Origin: Accumulibacter sp. | GTDB lineage: Bacteria > Pseudomonadota > Gammaproteobacteria > Burkholderiales > Rhodocyclaceae | NCBI RefSeq assembly: GCF_023806635.1 | Contig: NZ_JAMTDQ010000013.1 | Location: forward strand, 1-35,634 | Length of the DNA stretch: 35,634 nt | Reading direction: 5' to 3' | Shown: positions 27,017 through 35,582 of the stretch, in pieces | Numbering within the stretch: the stretch's first letter is position 1 | Layout: every line of letters begins with the position of its first letter | Position numbers and translations under genes: made by a program | The notes under the pieces: model-generated | Databases searched by the model: none | Told to the model about the DNA's origin: nothing | What the model saw: only the letters and a program-made list of their open reading frames with translations

Positions 27017-27901
27017 ATGCCCCACCCGCTGCTGCTTGCCTGTATTGCTGCGCTAGCTCTGCTCGGCTGCGCCGGCACCCCACCGCCACCGCCAACGGCG
27101 CCAGCGGCAGCGACGCCAGCACGACCCGCGAAGCTCGCCCTGGTGCTTGGCGGCGGCGCAGCCCGCGGTTTTGCCCATGTCGGCGTGATCAAGGTTCTCG
27201 AGAGCCAGGGTATCGTTCCCGACATCATCGTCGGCAGCAGTGCCGGCGCGGTCGTCGGCGCGCTGCATGCTGCCGGCCACAACGGGTTCGAGCTGCAGAA
27301 GCTGGCCCACCGGCTCGACGAGAGCCGGATCAGCGACTGGTCGCTGCCGGCGCGCGGCGTGCTCAAGGGCGAGGCGCTGCAGCAGTTCGTCAACGATGCC
27401 GTCGGGCAGCGCCCGCTGGAAGCCCTCAAGCGGCCGTTCGGAGCGGTCGCGACCGACCTGCACAGCGGCGAGAGCATCGTCTTCCGCACCGGCAACACAG
27501 GCATGGCGGTGCGCGCCTCGGCGGCGGTACCCGGTGTCTTCCAGCCGGTGAAGGTGGCGGGCCGCGAGTACGTCGACGGCGGTCTGTCGAGCCTGGTCCC
27601 GGTGCGTGCGGCACGGCAGATGGGCGCCGATGTCGTGATCGCCGTCGATATCTCGGCGCGGCCGGCAGCTCAGCCGGTTCGCAGCACCTTCGAGATCCTG
27701 CTGCAGACCTTCACGATCATGGGACAGAGCCTCGCGCGCCACGAACTTCGCGATGCCGACGTGGTGATCCAGCCGCAGGTCGGCAACATCGGATCGACCG
27801 ATTTCCAGGCCCGTCACGACTCGATCCTCGAGGGAGAGAGGGCGGCCCAGGCCGCGTTGCCGAAGATTCGTGAGGCCCTGCGCAGGCCCGTCCGGCAGTG
27901 A
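27017..27901 (+). CDS. Patatin-like phospholipase lipoprotein
   Basis: 294 residues from ATG 27017 (GAAGAG upstream; the longer open frame has no family sequence). The N-terminus is a lipoprotein signal with lipobox LLGC near residue 19, followed by a proline/alanine-rich linker. The catalytic domain has the oxyanion loop GGGAARGFAHVGVIKVLE, nucleophile serine in GSSAG and the dyad aspartate in DGGLSSLVPV. It is of the RssA/patatin type, expected to hydrolyse acyl esters of lipids at the periplasmic face of a membrane. Its TGA overlaps the GTG start of the BenE-family gene as GTGA, so the two are probably co-translated. The substrate is unknown. Confidence 0.88.
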   Translation: MPHPLLLACIAALALLGCAGTPPPPPTAPAAATPARPAKLALVLGGGAARGFAHVGVIKVLESQGIVPDIIVGSSAGAVVGALHAAGHNGFELQKLAHRLDESRISDWSLPARGVLKGEALQQFVNDAVGQRPLEALKRPFGAVATDLHSGESIVFRTGNTGMAVRASAAVPGVFQPVKVAGREYVDGGLSSLVPVRAARQMGADVVIAVDISARPAAQPVRSTFEILLQTFTIMGQSLARHELRDADVVIQPQVGNIGSTDFQARHDSILEGERAAQAALPKIREALRRPVRQ

Positions 27902-29202
27902 GCCGCAGCGACTGCCGTGCCACCGGACAGCAGAGGCAAGGGTCGGTGCGCCTGCTGCAGGACTGCTCCCTGGCGGCTCTCACCGCCGGCTTCGTCGCGG
28001 TCCTGGTCGGCTTCACCAGCTCGGCGGTGATCGTCTTTCAGGCGGCACGCACGCTGCAGGCGAGCCCGGCGGAAATCGCTTCGTGGATGCTGGCGCTCGG
28101 TCTGGGCATGGGACTGAGCAGCATCGGCCTCTCGCTGCGCTTCCGCGTGCCGGTGCTGACCGCCTGGTCCACTCCCGGTGCGGCGATGCTGATCACCGGC
28201 GCCGCCGGCGTTTCGCTGCCCGAGGCGACCGGCGCCTTTCTCGTCTCCGCGGTGCTGATCACCGTCTGCGGCTTCTCCGGCTGGTTCGAAAGAATGGTCG
28301 CCCGCATGCCGCTCTCGATCGCTTCCGGCATGCTCGCCGGCGTCCTCCTGCGTTTCGGACTCGACGCCTTCGGCGCGATGGCGAGCCAGTTCGCGCTGGT
28401 CTTCCCGATGTTCTGCGCCTATCTCGTGTGCCGCCGGTCGCTGCCGCGCTACGCGATCGTCGTCACCCTGCTGCTCGGCATCGGCATTGCCGGCGCGCAG
28501 GACCAGTTGCGCCTCGACGGTCTGGCGATCGAACTGGCGGCGCCGGTGTTCATCGCGCCGCGCTTTTCGTGGACGGCGCTGGTCGGCGTCGCCCTGCCGC
28601 TGTTCGTCGTCACCATGGCGTCGCAGAACGTGCCTGGCGTCGCGGTCATCCGTGCCTCCGGCTATCGCGTGCCGATCTCGCCGCTGATCGGCTGGACCGG
28701 CGCCGCCAACCTGCTGCTCGCCCCCTTCGGCGGCTTCGCGCTCAATCTCGCCGCGATCACGGCCGCCATCTGCATGGGCCGCGAGGCGCACGAGGATCCC
28801 GGCCGGCGCTACGTCGCCGCCATCGCCGCCGGCGCCATCTACGTCATCATTGGCGTCTTTGGCGCGACCGTCGGTACGCTCTTTCTCGCCATGCCGCGGG
28901 AGCTCGTCCTCGCCATCGCCGGCTTCGCGCTGCTCGGCACGATCGGCAGCGGGCTGGCCAGCGCGCTCGTCCAGGAAAGCGAGCGCGAGCCGGCGTTGCT
29001 GACCTTTCTCGTCACCGCCTCCGGGGTCTCGCTGGCCAGCATCGGCTCCGCCTTCTGGGGACTCCTCGCCGGGCTGGCAGCGCTCTTCGTGCTGCGCGTC
29101 ACGCCAGCACACCTGCGCCGGCTGTGCCTGCGGACGGGCGAACCGACCGTCACCGGCGACGCCCCGTCGCCGTCCGGCGGGCAGGACGGGAAGACCGGCT
29201 GA
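27898..29202 (+). CDS. benE: BenE-family transporter
   Basis: 434 residues from GTG 27898, overlapping the previous stop by four bases. It is a multi-pass membrane protein with about twelve hydrophobic segments. It carries the BenE patterns LTAGFVAVLVGFTSSAVIVF, VPVLTAWSTPGAAML, MASQNVPGVAVIRASGYRVP and LLAPFGGFALNLAAITAAIC. The named member of the family is a benzoate/proton symporter of Acinetobacter. No benzoate-degradation gene is nearby, so the true substrate is open. The polar tail after about residue 405 (TGEPTVTGDAPSPSGG) is unstructured. The neighbour encodes a lipase-type lipoprotein, which does not point to a clear shared pathway. Confidence 0.85.
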   Translation: MSRSDCRATGQQRQGSVRLLQDCSLAALTAGFVAVLVGFTSSAVIVFQAARTLQASPAEIASWMLALGLGMGLSSIGLSLRFRVPVLTAWSTPGAAMLITGAAGVSLPEATGAFLVSAVLITVCGFSGWFERMVARMPLSIASGMLAGVLLRFGLDAFGAMASQFALVFPMFCAYLVCRRSLPRYAIVVTLLLGIGIAGAQDQLRLDGLAIELAAPVFIAPRFSWTALVGVALPLFVVTMASQNVPGVAVIRASGYRVPISPLIGWTGAANLLLAPFGGFALNLAAITAAICMGREAHEDPGRRYVAAIAAGAIYVIIGVFGATVGTLFLAMPRELVLAIAGFALLGTIGSGLASALVQESEREPALLTFLVTASGVSLASIGSAFWGLLAGLAALFVLRVTPAHLRRLCLRTGEPTVTGDAPSPSGGQDGKTG

Positions 29203-29258
29203 GCGGCGACCCGGCAGCGCCCGGCGAGCCGGCGCCAGCACGACCGTCGTTCGCGCCG

Positions 29259-31190
29259 TCAGCCCTCGAGTGCTTCCCAGCGCTCGAGCAGCGCCAGCAA
29301 CTCCTCGTCGATCGCATGCAGCCGTGCCGCCAGGCTCTGCGCCTCCTGGGGCGGCGACTGGTACAGCGCGGGGTCGGCGAGACGCTCGCCGATCCGCTTC
29401 TGTTCCGCCTCGAGATCCGCGATGCGGTTGGGCAAGGCGGCGAGCTCCTGCGCTTCCTTCCAGGTCAACCGGCCACTCGCCGCGCTCCTTGTCGCCGCCT
29501 TCCGGGATCCGTCGCCGGCGCGGGCCGCCGGCGCCAGGGTGTCGCGCGACCGCGGTCCGCCCACCGCCGGCACTTCATCGCGCTGCCGGGCTGCCTGGTG
29601 ATCGGCCCAATCCTGGTAGCCGCCCGCGTACTCGCGCCAGATCCCGTCGCCTTCGGCGGCGATCGTCTGCGTCACGACATTGTCGAGGAACGCTCGATCG
29701 TGGCTGACGAGGAACAGCGTGCCCGGGTAATCCTGCAACAACTCCTCGAGCAGCTCGAGCGTCTCGATGTCGAGGTCGTTGGTCGGCTCGTCGAGGACGA
29801 GGACGTTCGCCGGTCGCGCGAACAGTCGCGCGAGCAGCAGGCGGTTGCGCTCGCCACCGGACAGCGAGCTGACCTGCGAACGCGCCCGCTGCGGCGCAAA
29901 GAGAAAATCGCCGAGGTAGCTGATGACGTGCTTCTTCTGGTTGCCGATCTCGACGAAGTCCGACCCGGGCGAGATGACGTCGACCAGCGTCGCCTGCTCA
30001 TCCAGCTGGCTGCGGAACTGGTCGAAGTACGCCACCTGCACCTTCGTGCCGAGGGTCACCCGGCCCGCGTCCGGCGCCAACTCGCCGAGGAGCAGCCGCA
30101 GCAGGGTCGTCTTGCCGGCGCCATTCGGGCCGATGATGCCAATCCTGTCGCCGCGCTGCACGCGACACGAGAAATCCCGCACGACGCACTTCTCGGCAAA
30201 GCTCTTGCCGACCCCTTCGAGCGCCGCCACCAGCTTGCCGCTGCGGTCGCCGGCATCGAGCGTCAGCTCGACCTTCCCTTGCCGTTCGCGGCGCGCCTGC
30301 CGCTCCCGTCGCAGGCGCTCGAGCCGCAGGACCCGCCCTTCGTTGCGGGTCCGCCGCGCCTTGATTCCCTGCCGGATCCACACTTCCTCCTGCGCCAGGA
30401 ACTTGTCGAAACGCGCATTCGCCAGCGCCTCGTCGTGCAGCATCGCCTCCTTGCGCGCCTCGTACTCGGCGAAGCTGCCGGGGCAGGAAAGCAGGCTGCC
30501 GCGGTCGAGTTCGACGATGCGTGTCGCGACCCGCTCGAGGAAACGGCGGTCATGGGTGATCAACACCAGCGTCATCGGCGCGTGCAGCAGCATCTCCTCC
30601 AGCCATTCTATGGCCGCGACGTCTAGGTGATTCGTCGGCTCGTCGAGCAACAGCAGGTCGGGCGACACGGCGAGTGCCTGCGCCAGCGCCAGGCGCTTTT
30701 TCTGGCCGCCGGAGAGCGTACCGACGAGGCGCTCGGCATCGAGCGAGAAGCGCTGGATGACCCGTTCGGCCTGCGCCTCGAACGACCAGGCCTGGCGCGC
30801 CTCGAGTTCCGTCTGCAGCGCGTGCATCCGCTCCAGCAGCCCGTGCTGGTCGGCGCCTGCCTCGCCGAGCGCATGCGATACGGTGTGGTACTCGGCGAGC
30901 AAGCGAGAGACCTCGCCCATGCCCGCGACCACCGCCTCGAAGACCGTCTGCCCGGCGGCAAACGGCGGTTCCTGGGGCACGTAGCCAATGCGCAACCCCG
31001 GCTGCAGCCACACCTTCCCCTCGTCGAGTCCGCCGCAACCGGCGAGTGCCGCGAGCAGCGACGACTTGCCGGTGCCGTTGCGGCCGATCAACGCCACCCT
31101 TTCGCCCGCGTCGAGCTGGAAGTCGGCATGGTCGAGCAGCGGCACGTGGCCAAAGGCGAGTGAGGCGTCGGTGAGGATGATGTACGGCAT
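29259..31190 (-). CDS. uup: ABC-F family ATPase Uup
   Basis: 643 residues from ATG 31190. Two ABC ATPase cassettes lie in one chain without membrane segments. The first has Walker A GRNGTGKSS, signature LSGGQKKRLALAQAL and Walker B LLLLDEPTNHLD. The second has GPNGAGKTT, LSGGERNRLLLARLF and VLVLDEPTNDLD. Between them is the positively charged ABC-F linker (RTRNEGRVLRLERLRRERQ). The C-terminal 80 residues are a coiled coil (LADLEAEQ-like, here IADLEAEQKRIGERLADPAL) typical of Uup. ABC-F proteins bind the ribosomal E site, and Uup also influences transposon excision and DNA intermediates. It converges with benE; 278 bases separate its start from the tRNA gene. Confidence 0.95.
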   Translation of the reverse strand: MPYIILTDASLAFGHVPLLDHADFQLDAGERVALIGRNGTGKSSLLAALAGCGGLDEGKVWLQPGLRIGYVPQEPPFAAGQTVFEAVVAGMGEVSRLLAEYHTVSHALGEAGADQHGLLERMHALQTELEARQAWSFEAQAERVIQRFSLDAERLVGTLSGGQKKRLALAQALAVSPDLLLLDEPTNHLDVAAIEWLEEMLLHAPMTLVLITHDRRFLERVATRIVELDRGSLLSCPGSFAEYEARKEAMLHDEALANARFDKFLAQEEVWIRQGIKARRTRNEGRVLRLERLRRERQARRERQGKVELTLDAGDRSGKLVAALEGVGKSFAEKCVVRDFSCRVQRGDRIGIIGPNGAGKTTLLRLLLGELAPDAGRVTLGTKVQVAYFDQFRSQLDEQATLVDVISPGSDFVEIGNQKKHVISYLGDFLFAPQRARSQVSSLSGGERNRLLLARLFARPANVLVLDEPTNDLDIETLELLEELLQDYPGTLFLVSHDRAFLDNVVTQTIAAEGDGIWREYAGGYQDWADHQAARQRDEVPAVGGPRSRDTLAPAARAGDGSRKAATRSAASGRLTWKEAQELAALPNRIADLEAEQKRIGERLADPALYQSPPQEAQSLAARLHAIDEELLALLERWEALEG

Positions 31191-31428
31191 GGGCTGGAAT
31201 CGTTGCGCCGGAGAAGGAAGCAGGAGAGTGCTGCCGGGACGACGGTCGCGCCCGTCTGCCGCCGACAGCCCGGCATTCTACCGCGAGCGGGCAGCCAAAG
31301 ACCCTAGGGGCACGCTTTCGTGCATGCAGCGGCCACGGACGAGGTGCCGTCGCCACGCGCCCTGCCCACGGGCCATGCCGACCGGGGTGGGGCGTGGCGG
31401 CAAAGTGCGGTGAGCGGTGACGTGCGGC

Positions 31429-31458
31429 TTGGCGGAAATCCGGGCCAGCCGCTACAAT
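31429..31458 (+). promoter_or_regulatory. Promoter of tRNA-Arg(CCU)
   Basis: TTGGCG at 31429-31434 and TACAAT at 31453-31458 are 18 bases apart, with the mature tRNA beginning at 31469. Confidence 0.6.
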
Positions 31459-31468
31459 ACGCGCCCTC

Positions 31469-31540
31469 CTCCTCGTAGCACAATGGACAGTGCACACGCC
31501 TCCTAAGCGTGGGATACAGGTTCGATTCCTGTCGAGGGGA
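31469..31540 (+). tRNA. tRNA-Arg, anticodon CCU
   Basis: The 72 bases fold as a standard cloverleaf. The acceptor pairs CTCCTCG with CGAGGGG (one G-U at the second pair). The D stem is GCAC/GTGC around AATGGACA. The anticodon stem CACGC/GCGTG holds the loop CTCCTAA with anticodon CCT. There is a 4-base variable loop, then T stem ACAGG/CCTGT around TTCGATT, then discriminator A. CCA is not encoded. It reads the rare AGG codon. It stands at the border between the conserved core and the defence-type genes, and tRNA-Arg(CCU) genes are frequent integration sites for genomic islands. Confidence 0.93.
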
Positions 31541-31591
31541 CTTTCCGGGCGTCCGCCGAAGTCCGCAGAAAGCCAATGGTCGCACGTTGAA

Positions 31592-34390
31592 TCACCAACC
31601 CCGAGAAAGCTGCTCCTTCACCGCCTGTGGGTCAAGAACCAAAGCGCAGCTTTCCCAATCGGCATCCTCAACCTTGCTGTACTTCACATCAAACGGATTG
31701 CGGGTGGCCGCGGCCCGATCGATGAGCTGCCGGGCTTCCTGTTCCTCATCCAGCGCAATCTTGACCCAGACATCTTCCAAGGTGTCAGGAATCTGGCCGA
31801 AGAGTTGATGAATGGATTCCAGCCGGTCGGCCAGTACACGGTGCACGCGATCTTCCACAGAGTCGCGGTAGCGCAGATTGGCGATCCAGATTTCGCTACG
31901 GGCCTGGCCAATGCGCTGGATACGGCCCTTCCGTTGCTCCAGGCGCGTCGGATTCCACGGTAGATCGATATTGATCAGCGTGCCCAGCCGCTGCAGATTC
32001 AAGCCCTCGGAGGCCGCATCCGTTCCCAGCAGCAGCTTGAGTTCTCCTGACCGAACTCGGGCCTTGAGTGCTTCCCGACCGCAGCGCTGGAACCTGCCCT
32101 CGCGCCAGAAGCCGGATCGGTTGCTCCCCGCGCAAAGCCCGATTTCCATCCCGGAAAACTCTGCGCGTCTCGCCAGTTCGTCGCCGATCCAGCGCACCGT
32201 ATCGTAATACTGTGAGAACAGGATGCAACCGAGATCGAGCCAGCGACGCGTGACACCCGGATGGGTACCGCGAAGATAGCCGATCAGCGCCTCCAACTTG
32301 GGATCGTTACTGCCACCTTGCTTCAGCAGGTCGAGGCAGCGACGTAGCGATGTCATTTCCGCCTCGGTGAAGTGCTTGAAATCACTGCTGCCCTGTGGCG
32401 GTCGGCCAACCTGAGCAGGCGCTTCCTCGTCGGCATCGTCCTCATCCTCGTCATCGGGGGTGTCGGTTTCTTCGCCGAGGAGCCTGCTCACGGTCCGGCG
32501 CCCCGCTTCCATCGAACTGCCCAGGCGTCGCAACAGCAGCGTCTTGAAAAACCCCGCCCCTTTGACCCGTTGCTGGAGGAGCAACGAAAACGCTTCCGCC
32601 TCCTGATACGCTTCGCGCAGGTAGCCGCCGAGAACGAGCGCGCCCTGGTCTTCCTCACCAAACAGCTTTACGGTGACCTGGGGCAGGAGATGGGCCCCCG
32701 TGGCCGGATTGATCGTCGCTTCGAGGTAGGCACGGGTTCGGCGCACGATGCAGCGCAACAATGGGTTGAAATTCTCGCCGTAGTGCGGGAGCAGCCGATT
32801 CTGAAGCTGGACGCGGCGGATCGCGAGCGACAGCTTTTCGAGGCTCTCGGGGTTGAACTGCCAGCGCGTGTCGCTGGCATCAAGGCTCCGGCGAATGCGG
32901 TCGAATGCGGGGTCTTCGAACCGCGACGGCAGCGGGTCGCGAACGTATTGCCAGCCGTCACGCACGTCGCGCGTTGGCACTGCGGCATCGCCGATGGCGA
33001 TTGCAAGGCAACGACTCGGTCGAAACCAGGGGCTGGTATGCGTCCAGCCGCCGAGCACACCCTCGTTGCCGTGGGAAAGAACATGCAGAAGATCCCATGC
33101 CTCGACCGGGTGCAGTTGCACCGGGGTCGCGGTCGCCAGCAGCATGCTTTTCGTCTTCAACCCGATCTGCCGCAGAAACGCCATCAACTTGTTCGGGTCT
33201 GCACGTTCATCGATTTCGTCGGTGCCGGCGTCTACCTTCGGCAGCTTGCGGCGGCGAGCGCGGTGGGCTTCATCGACGATGACACACGTGTAGCGCCGGC
33301 TGAGCAGTTGATTGGTCGCTTCCGGCAGACCGCGCACCACCAGGCCCTGGGAAACCAGACCGATTCGGCGCGGACACTTGCCGAGCGACTTCACTCCCTC
33401 GGACGGGTACTCCAGATCGTTCTCGTCAACCCAGGCGCGGCCATTCCAGCGCGCAGAAGGCAGCAGGAGCAGTTCCATCAACTCATCCTGCCACTGCTGA
33501 AGAAGCGGCTTGGGGGCAAGCACCAGGATCGGGCCGCCGTCGGGGTCGTCGAGCGCCATCAGGAGCGCGGCCATGGCGAGCTGAACGGTTTTCCCCAAAC
33601 CGACCTGATCGGCCAGAACCAGACGCGCGCCCCCCAGCCGGTGCCGTTCCAGAGCCAGGTGGGCGAAATACTTCTGGTGCGGCCAGAGACCCTGTTCGCG
33701 GCGATAGACCGGTGTTTCCACCGCAGCAGCGGCTGCGGCATCGGTGGGGTCGGCGATAGCCTTGATGTCCGCGGGTTCGATGACCTTCCTTGCCATGATG
33801 CGCTGCACGTCCTGCGCGATGAACGGGCAACAGGCGAGAAGATCAACGGCGCGGGCATCGTTCCACAGCGCATCGAACTCCTCCTGTACCCAGCCAATCG
33901 TTTCCGGGTCATCGTCTTCCCAGAGCAACTCGTAGTTGAGCTTCCAGGCGGACGCACTTTCGTTGACGCTGCCCAGGAAAGCCGTCGCCGAGCCGTCGGC
34001 GCGTCGCACGACCCCGGCTTTGCCGTGGATCAGGCCGAACGCCGAATCGGGCAGCACCCGCACTTCGATCGTCTTGCTGGTCAGCGCTGCGTAGAGGGCA
34101 CGGTAACGCGGCAGTGCGGCGGGTGGCGCTTCCTCCGGCTTGCCGGAACACCAGCTTCGGCGCAGCGCGGCCTGTGCCGCCGCAGCGGTAACAACGTCCT
34201 GCGGATCGAGATCGGCGTTGCAGACGATGCGTACCGGCCCGGCAACTCTTGTGATGGCTTCCCCGGCCACTTCGAACAGGCTGGAGCGGAAGTAGCCGGC
34301 AATGCGGTCGTAGGCCACGGCCCCGTCCAGATGCTGGTTCAGGACCGTCTGGTCTAGCCGGCTGCGGCGGCTGGAATGGCGCGTGAGCAT
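31592..34390 (-). CDS. Phospholipase-D-like / SNF2 helicase, phage-defence type
   Basis: 932 residues. The first 190 residues are a PLD-like nuclease-fold domain: YDRIAGYFRSSLFEVAGEA and a single HxK motif at His122-Lys124 (LIHGKAGVV) followed by FLGSVNESASAWKLNYELLW. Next comes a superfamily-2 SNF2 helicase with Walker A ADQVGLGKTVQ (residue 260 on), DEAH at 373-376 and LLATATP near 417. After a charged linker (DTPDDEDEDDADEEAP) the second lobe has LLLGTDAASEGLNLQ and QRKGRIQRIGQ. PLD-SNF2 proteins of this kind occur in DISARM-related defence arrays with DUF1156 methyltransferases, as here. It likely translocates on invading DNA. No strong ribosome site precedes ATG 34390. Base composition is visibly less GC-rich than in the core genes, consistent with transfer. 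Confidence 0.85.
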   Translation of the reverse strand: MLTRHSSRRSRLDQTVLNQHLDGAVAYDRIAGYFRSSLFEVAGEAITRVAGPVRIVCNADLDPQDVVTAAAAQAALRRSWCSGKPEEAPPAALPRYRALYAALTSKTIEVRVLPDSAFGLIHGKAGVVRRADGSATAFLGSVNESASAWKLNYELLWEDDDPETIGWVQEEFDALWNDARAVDLLACCPFIAQDVQRIMARKVIEPADIKAIADPTDAAAAAAVETPVYRREQGLWPHQKYFAHLALERHRLGGARLVLADQVGLGKTVQLAMAALLMALDDPDGGPILVLAPKPLLQQWQDELMELLLLPSARWNGRAWVDENDLEYPSEGVKSLGKCPRRIGLVSQGLVVRGLPEATNQLLSRRYTCVIVDEAHRARRRKLPKVDAGTDEIDERADPNKLMAFLRQIGLKTKSMLLATATPVQLHPVEAWDLLHVLSHGNEGVLGGWTHTSPWFRPSRCLAIAIGDAAVPTRDVRDGWQYVRDPLPSRFEDPAFDRIRRSLDASDTRWQFNPESLEKLSLAIRRVQLQNRLLPHYGENFNPLLRCIVRRTRAYLEATINPATGAHLLPQVTVKLFGEEDQGALVLGGYLREAYQEAEAFSLLLQQRVKGAGFFKTLLLRRLGSSMEAGRRTVSRLLGEETDTPDDEDEDDADEEAPAQVGRPPQGSSDFKHFTEAEMTSLRRCLDLLKQGGSNDPKLEALIGYLRGTHPGVTRRWLDLGCILFSQYYDTVRWIGDELARRAEFSGMEIGLCAGSNRSGFWREGRFQRCGREALKARVRSGELKLLLGTDAASEGLNLQRLGTLINIDLPWNPTRLEQRKGRIQRIGQARSEIWIANLRYRDSVEDRVHRVLADRLESIHQLFGQIPDTLEDVWVKIALDEEQEARQLIDRAAATRNPFDVKYSKVEDADWESCALVLDPQAVKEQLSRGW

Positions 34391-34420
34391 CGCAAACGCA
34401 GGGCTGAATAGCTCTTCCGA

Positions 34421-34654
34421 TCATTCGTCGCCGGTCAGTGGCGCGCGCTGGGGAACTTGATCCAGAATCGCTTGAAACGCAGCCGGATCGGCTCGATCGG
34501 CGCGTGTTTGAAGATACGTCTCGGCAGTGAGCGCAGAGATCTTTTCAGCCACCGCGCTGGCGATGAACTGATCAATGGGTACGCCTTCCAGGTCGGCCAT
34601 TTCCTGGAGGTGGCGTTGAATGGAATTGGGCAGGGTCAGATTCAAGGTAGTCAT
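34421..34654 (-). CDS. Ribbon-helix-helix antitoxin
   Basis: 77 residues from ATG 34654, overlapping the stop of the PIN toxin gene by four bases (ATGA). The N-terminus MTTLNLTLPNSIQRHLQEMA and the following EGVPIDQFIASAVAEKISAL form a ribbon-helix-helix DNA-binding fold of the CopG/HicB-antitoxin kind. The C-terminal part (ADPAAFQAILDQVPQRAP) would contact the toxin. Such antitoxins neutralise the PIN ribonuclease and repress their own operon. In this pair the antitoxin follows the toxin, the reverse of classic vapBC. The helicase gene starts 30 bases downstream on the same strand. Confidence 0.8.
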   Translation of the reverse strand: MTTLNLTLPNSIQRHLQEMADLEGVPIDQFIASAVAEKISALTAETYLQTRADRADPAAFQAILDQVPQRAPLTGDE

Positions 34655-35082
34655 TGCAGATCCTCGAGCATGATCTTCGGGGTCACCACTTCGATGCCAA
34701 ACCGGATCGCCGGACGAAAATCCTTGGCATTGAAGGTCACGATACGCCGCACTTGTGCAGCGACCGCCAGTTCCAGAACCATATCGTCATTGGCATCGGG
34801 GAGGCAGGGCCGCCACAGGAAATGAACGGCCTGAAAGTCCGCCAAGGCGCACAGATTGTCAAGCACGACTTCCACCTGCGCATCGCTCAGACTCAACACA
34901 GCCTGATTGCGCTTGAGCACGTCTTCGTACTCGAACAGCAAAGGCGTCGACAGCGCGATACGCACCCTGCCTTCGGCGATCGCCTTGAGCAATTGGTACG
35001 ATTTCCCGCTAGCCGAATAGAGGCCCGCGTAGAGTACATTGGTGTCGAGGACAATGCGCGGCGGTGATTCAGGCATGGTCAT
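34651..35082 (-). CDS. PIN-domain ribonuclease toxin
   Basis: 143 residues from ATG 35082 (ATG 35076 is an alternative). It is of the 'putative toxin component, PIN family' type. It begins IVLDTNVLYAGLYS with catalytic Asp13, has the acidic residue region LLFEYEDVL (Glu51/Glu53), and LPDANDDMVLELAVA (Asp96, Asp99/100). It ends with TFNAKDF, the fourth acidic site. These residues coordinate metal for RNA cleavage. Its start lies within the last codons of the upstream DUF1156-type gene (overlap 8 or 14 bases) and its stop overlaps the antitoxin start, so all three are translationally linked. Confidence 0.85.
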   Translation of the reverse strand: MTMPESPPRIVLDTNVLYAGLYSASGKSYQLLKAIAEGRVRIALSTPLLFEYEDVLKRNQAVLSLSDAQVEVVLDNLCALADFQAVHFLWRPCLPDANDDMVLELAVAAQVRRIVTFNAKDFRPAIRFGIEVVTPKIMLEDLQ

Positions 35083-35582
35083 TACGCAGGCGTCCCGCGA
35101 GGATGCGGGCGGCTTCGGAGTCGGCGGTCCATTCGCTCATTCCATCGGCGTGGGCCAGTGCGGCAAGCCATTCGAGCAGCGCGATGAAGCCTTCACGTTT
35201 GCCCCAGTAGCCCTGGCCAAAGGAATCGCGCAGGTATTGCCGGCCAGGCTCCGGACTGTTGTCGGCGGCAGCGGTTTCGCGGATGGCGAACATCAGGTGC
35301 CGCAGCGGTGAAACGGCAAGCGGGTGGGGCGCGCCGGTGCCCGCGCGGCCACGGCGTGCCGGCAGGGCCGCAGGACTGGACCCAGCGCCATGGATGGGTG
35401 CGAGCAGACTCGCCGCCAGACCGGTGGGCGTGAACAGGCGGGTGCCGTTGGCCTTGTCGCTTTTCAGCAGGGGGCGGATGTCGGTGACACCGAAGCCACG
35501 AGCCAGCTCTTCGTACATGCCCTTACGGCGCTCTCCCCGGCTCTCGATGTCCAGCGCGCGCAGGTAATAGCGTTCGACGAGC
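35069..35582 (-). CDS. DUF1156-type DNA methyltransferase, C-terminal fragment
   Basis: The frame enters from the terminal repeat (TAA at 35585-35587, inside it) and runs about 171 codons to TGA at 35071-35069. It reads LVERYYLRALDIESRGERRK, GMYEELARGFGVTDIRPLLK, WGKREGFIALLEWLAAL and AARILAGRLRNDHA. ATG 35518 would give 149 residues, but convincing protein lies upstream of it. The pattern, especially the final RNDHA and the YYxRALDIES segment, matches my memory of the C-terminus of phage-defence-associated DUF1156 proteins. Those are adenine-specific DNA methylases of roughly 900-1000 residues. The methyltransferase motifs would be in the missing part. The pairing with a PLD-SNF2 helicase supports the call. 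A database search is needed to be firm. Confidence 0.6.

Noticed and set aside
27814-29241. A 475-residue minus-strand frame opposite the BenE-family gene
   Set aside because: Its product is a repetitive Gly/Asp/Glu/Arg/Gln mix typical of antisense to membrane-protein codons; the BenE frame has clear helices and motifs.
32372-34357. A 661-residue plus-strand open frame opposite the PLD-SNF2 helicase
   Set aside because: All helicase motifs are on the minus strand in one frame; the plus-strand frame has none and is explained by codon bias.
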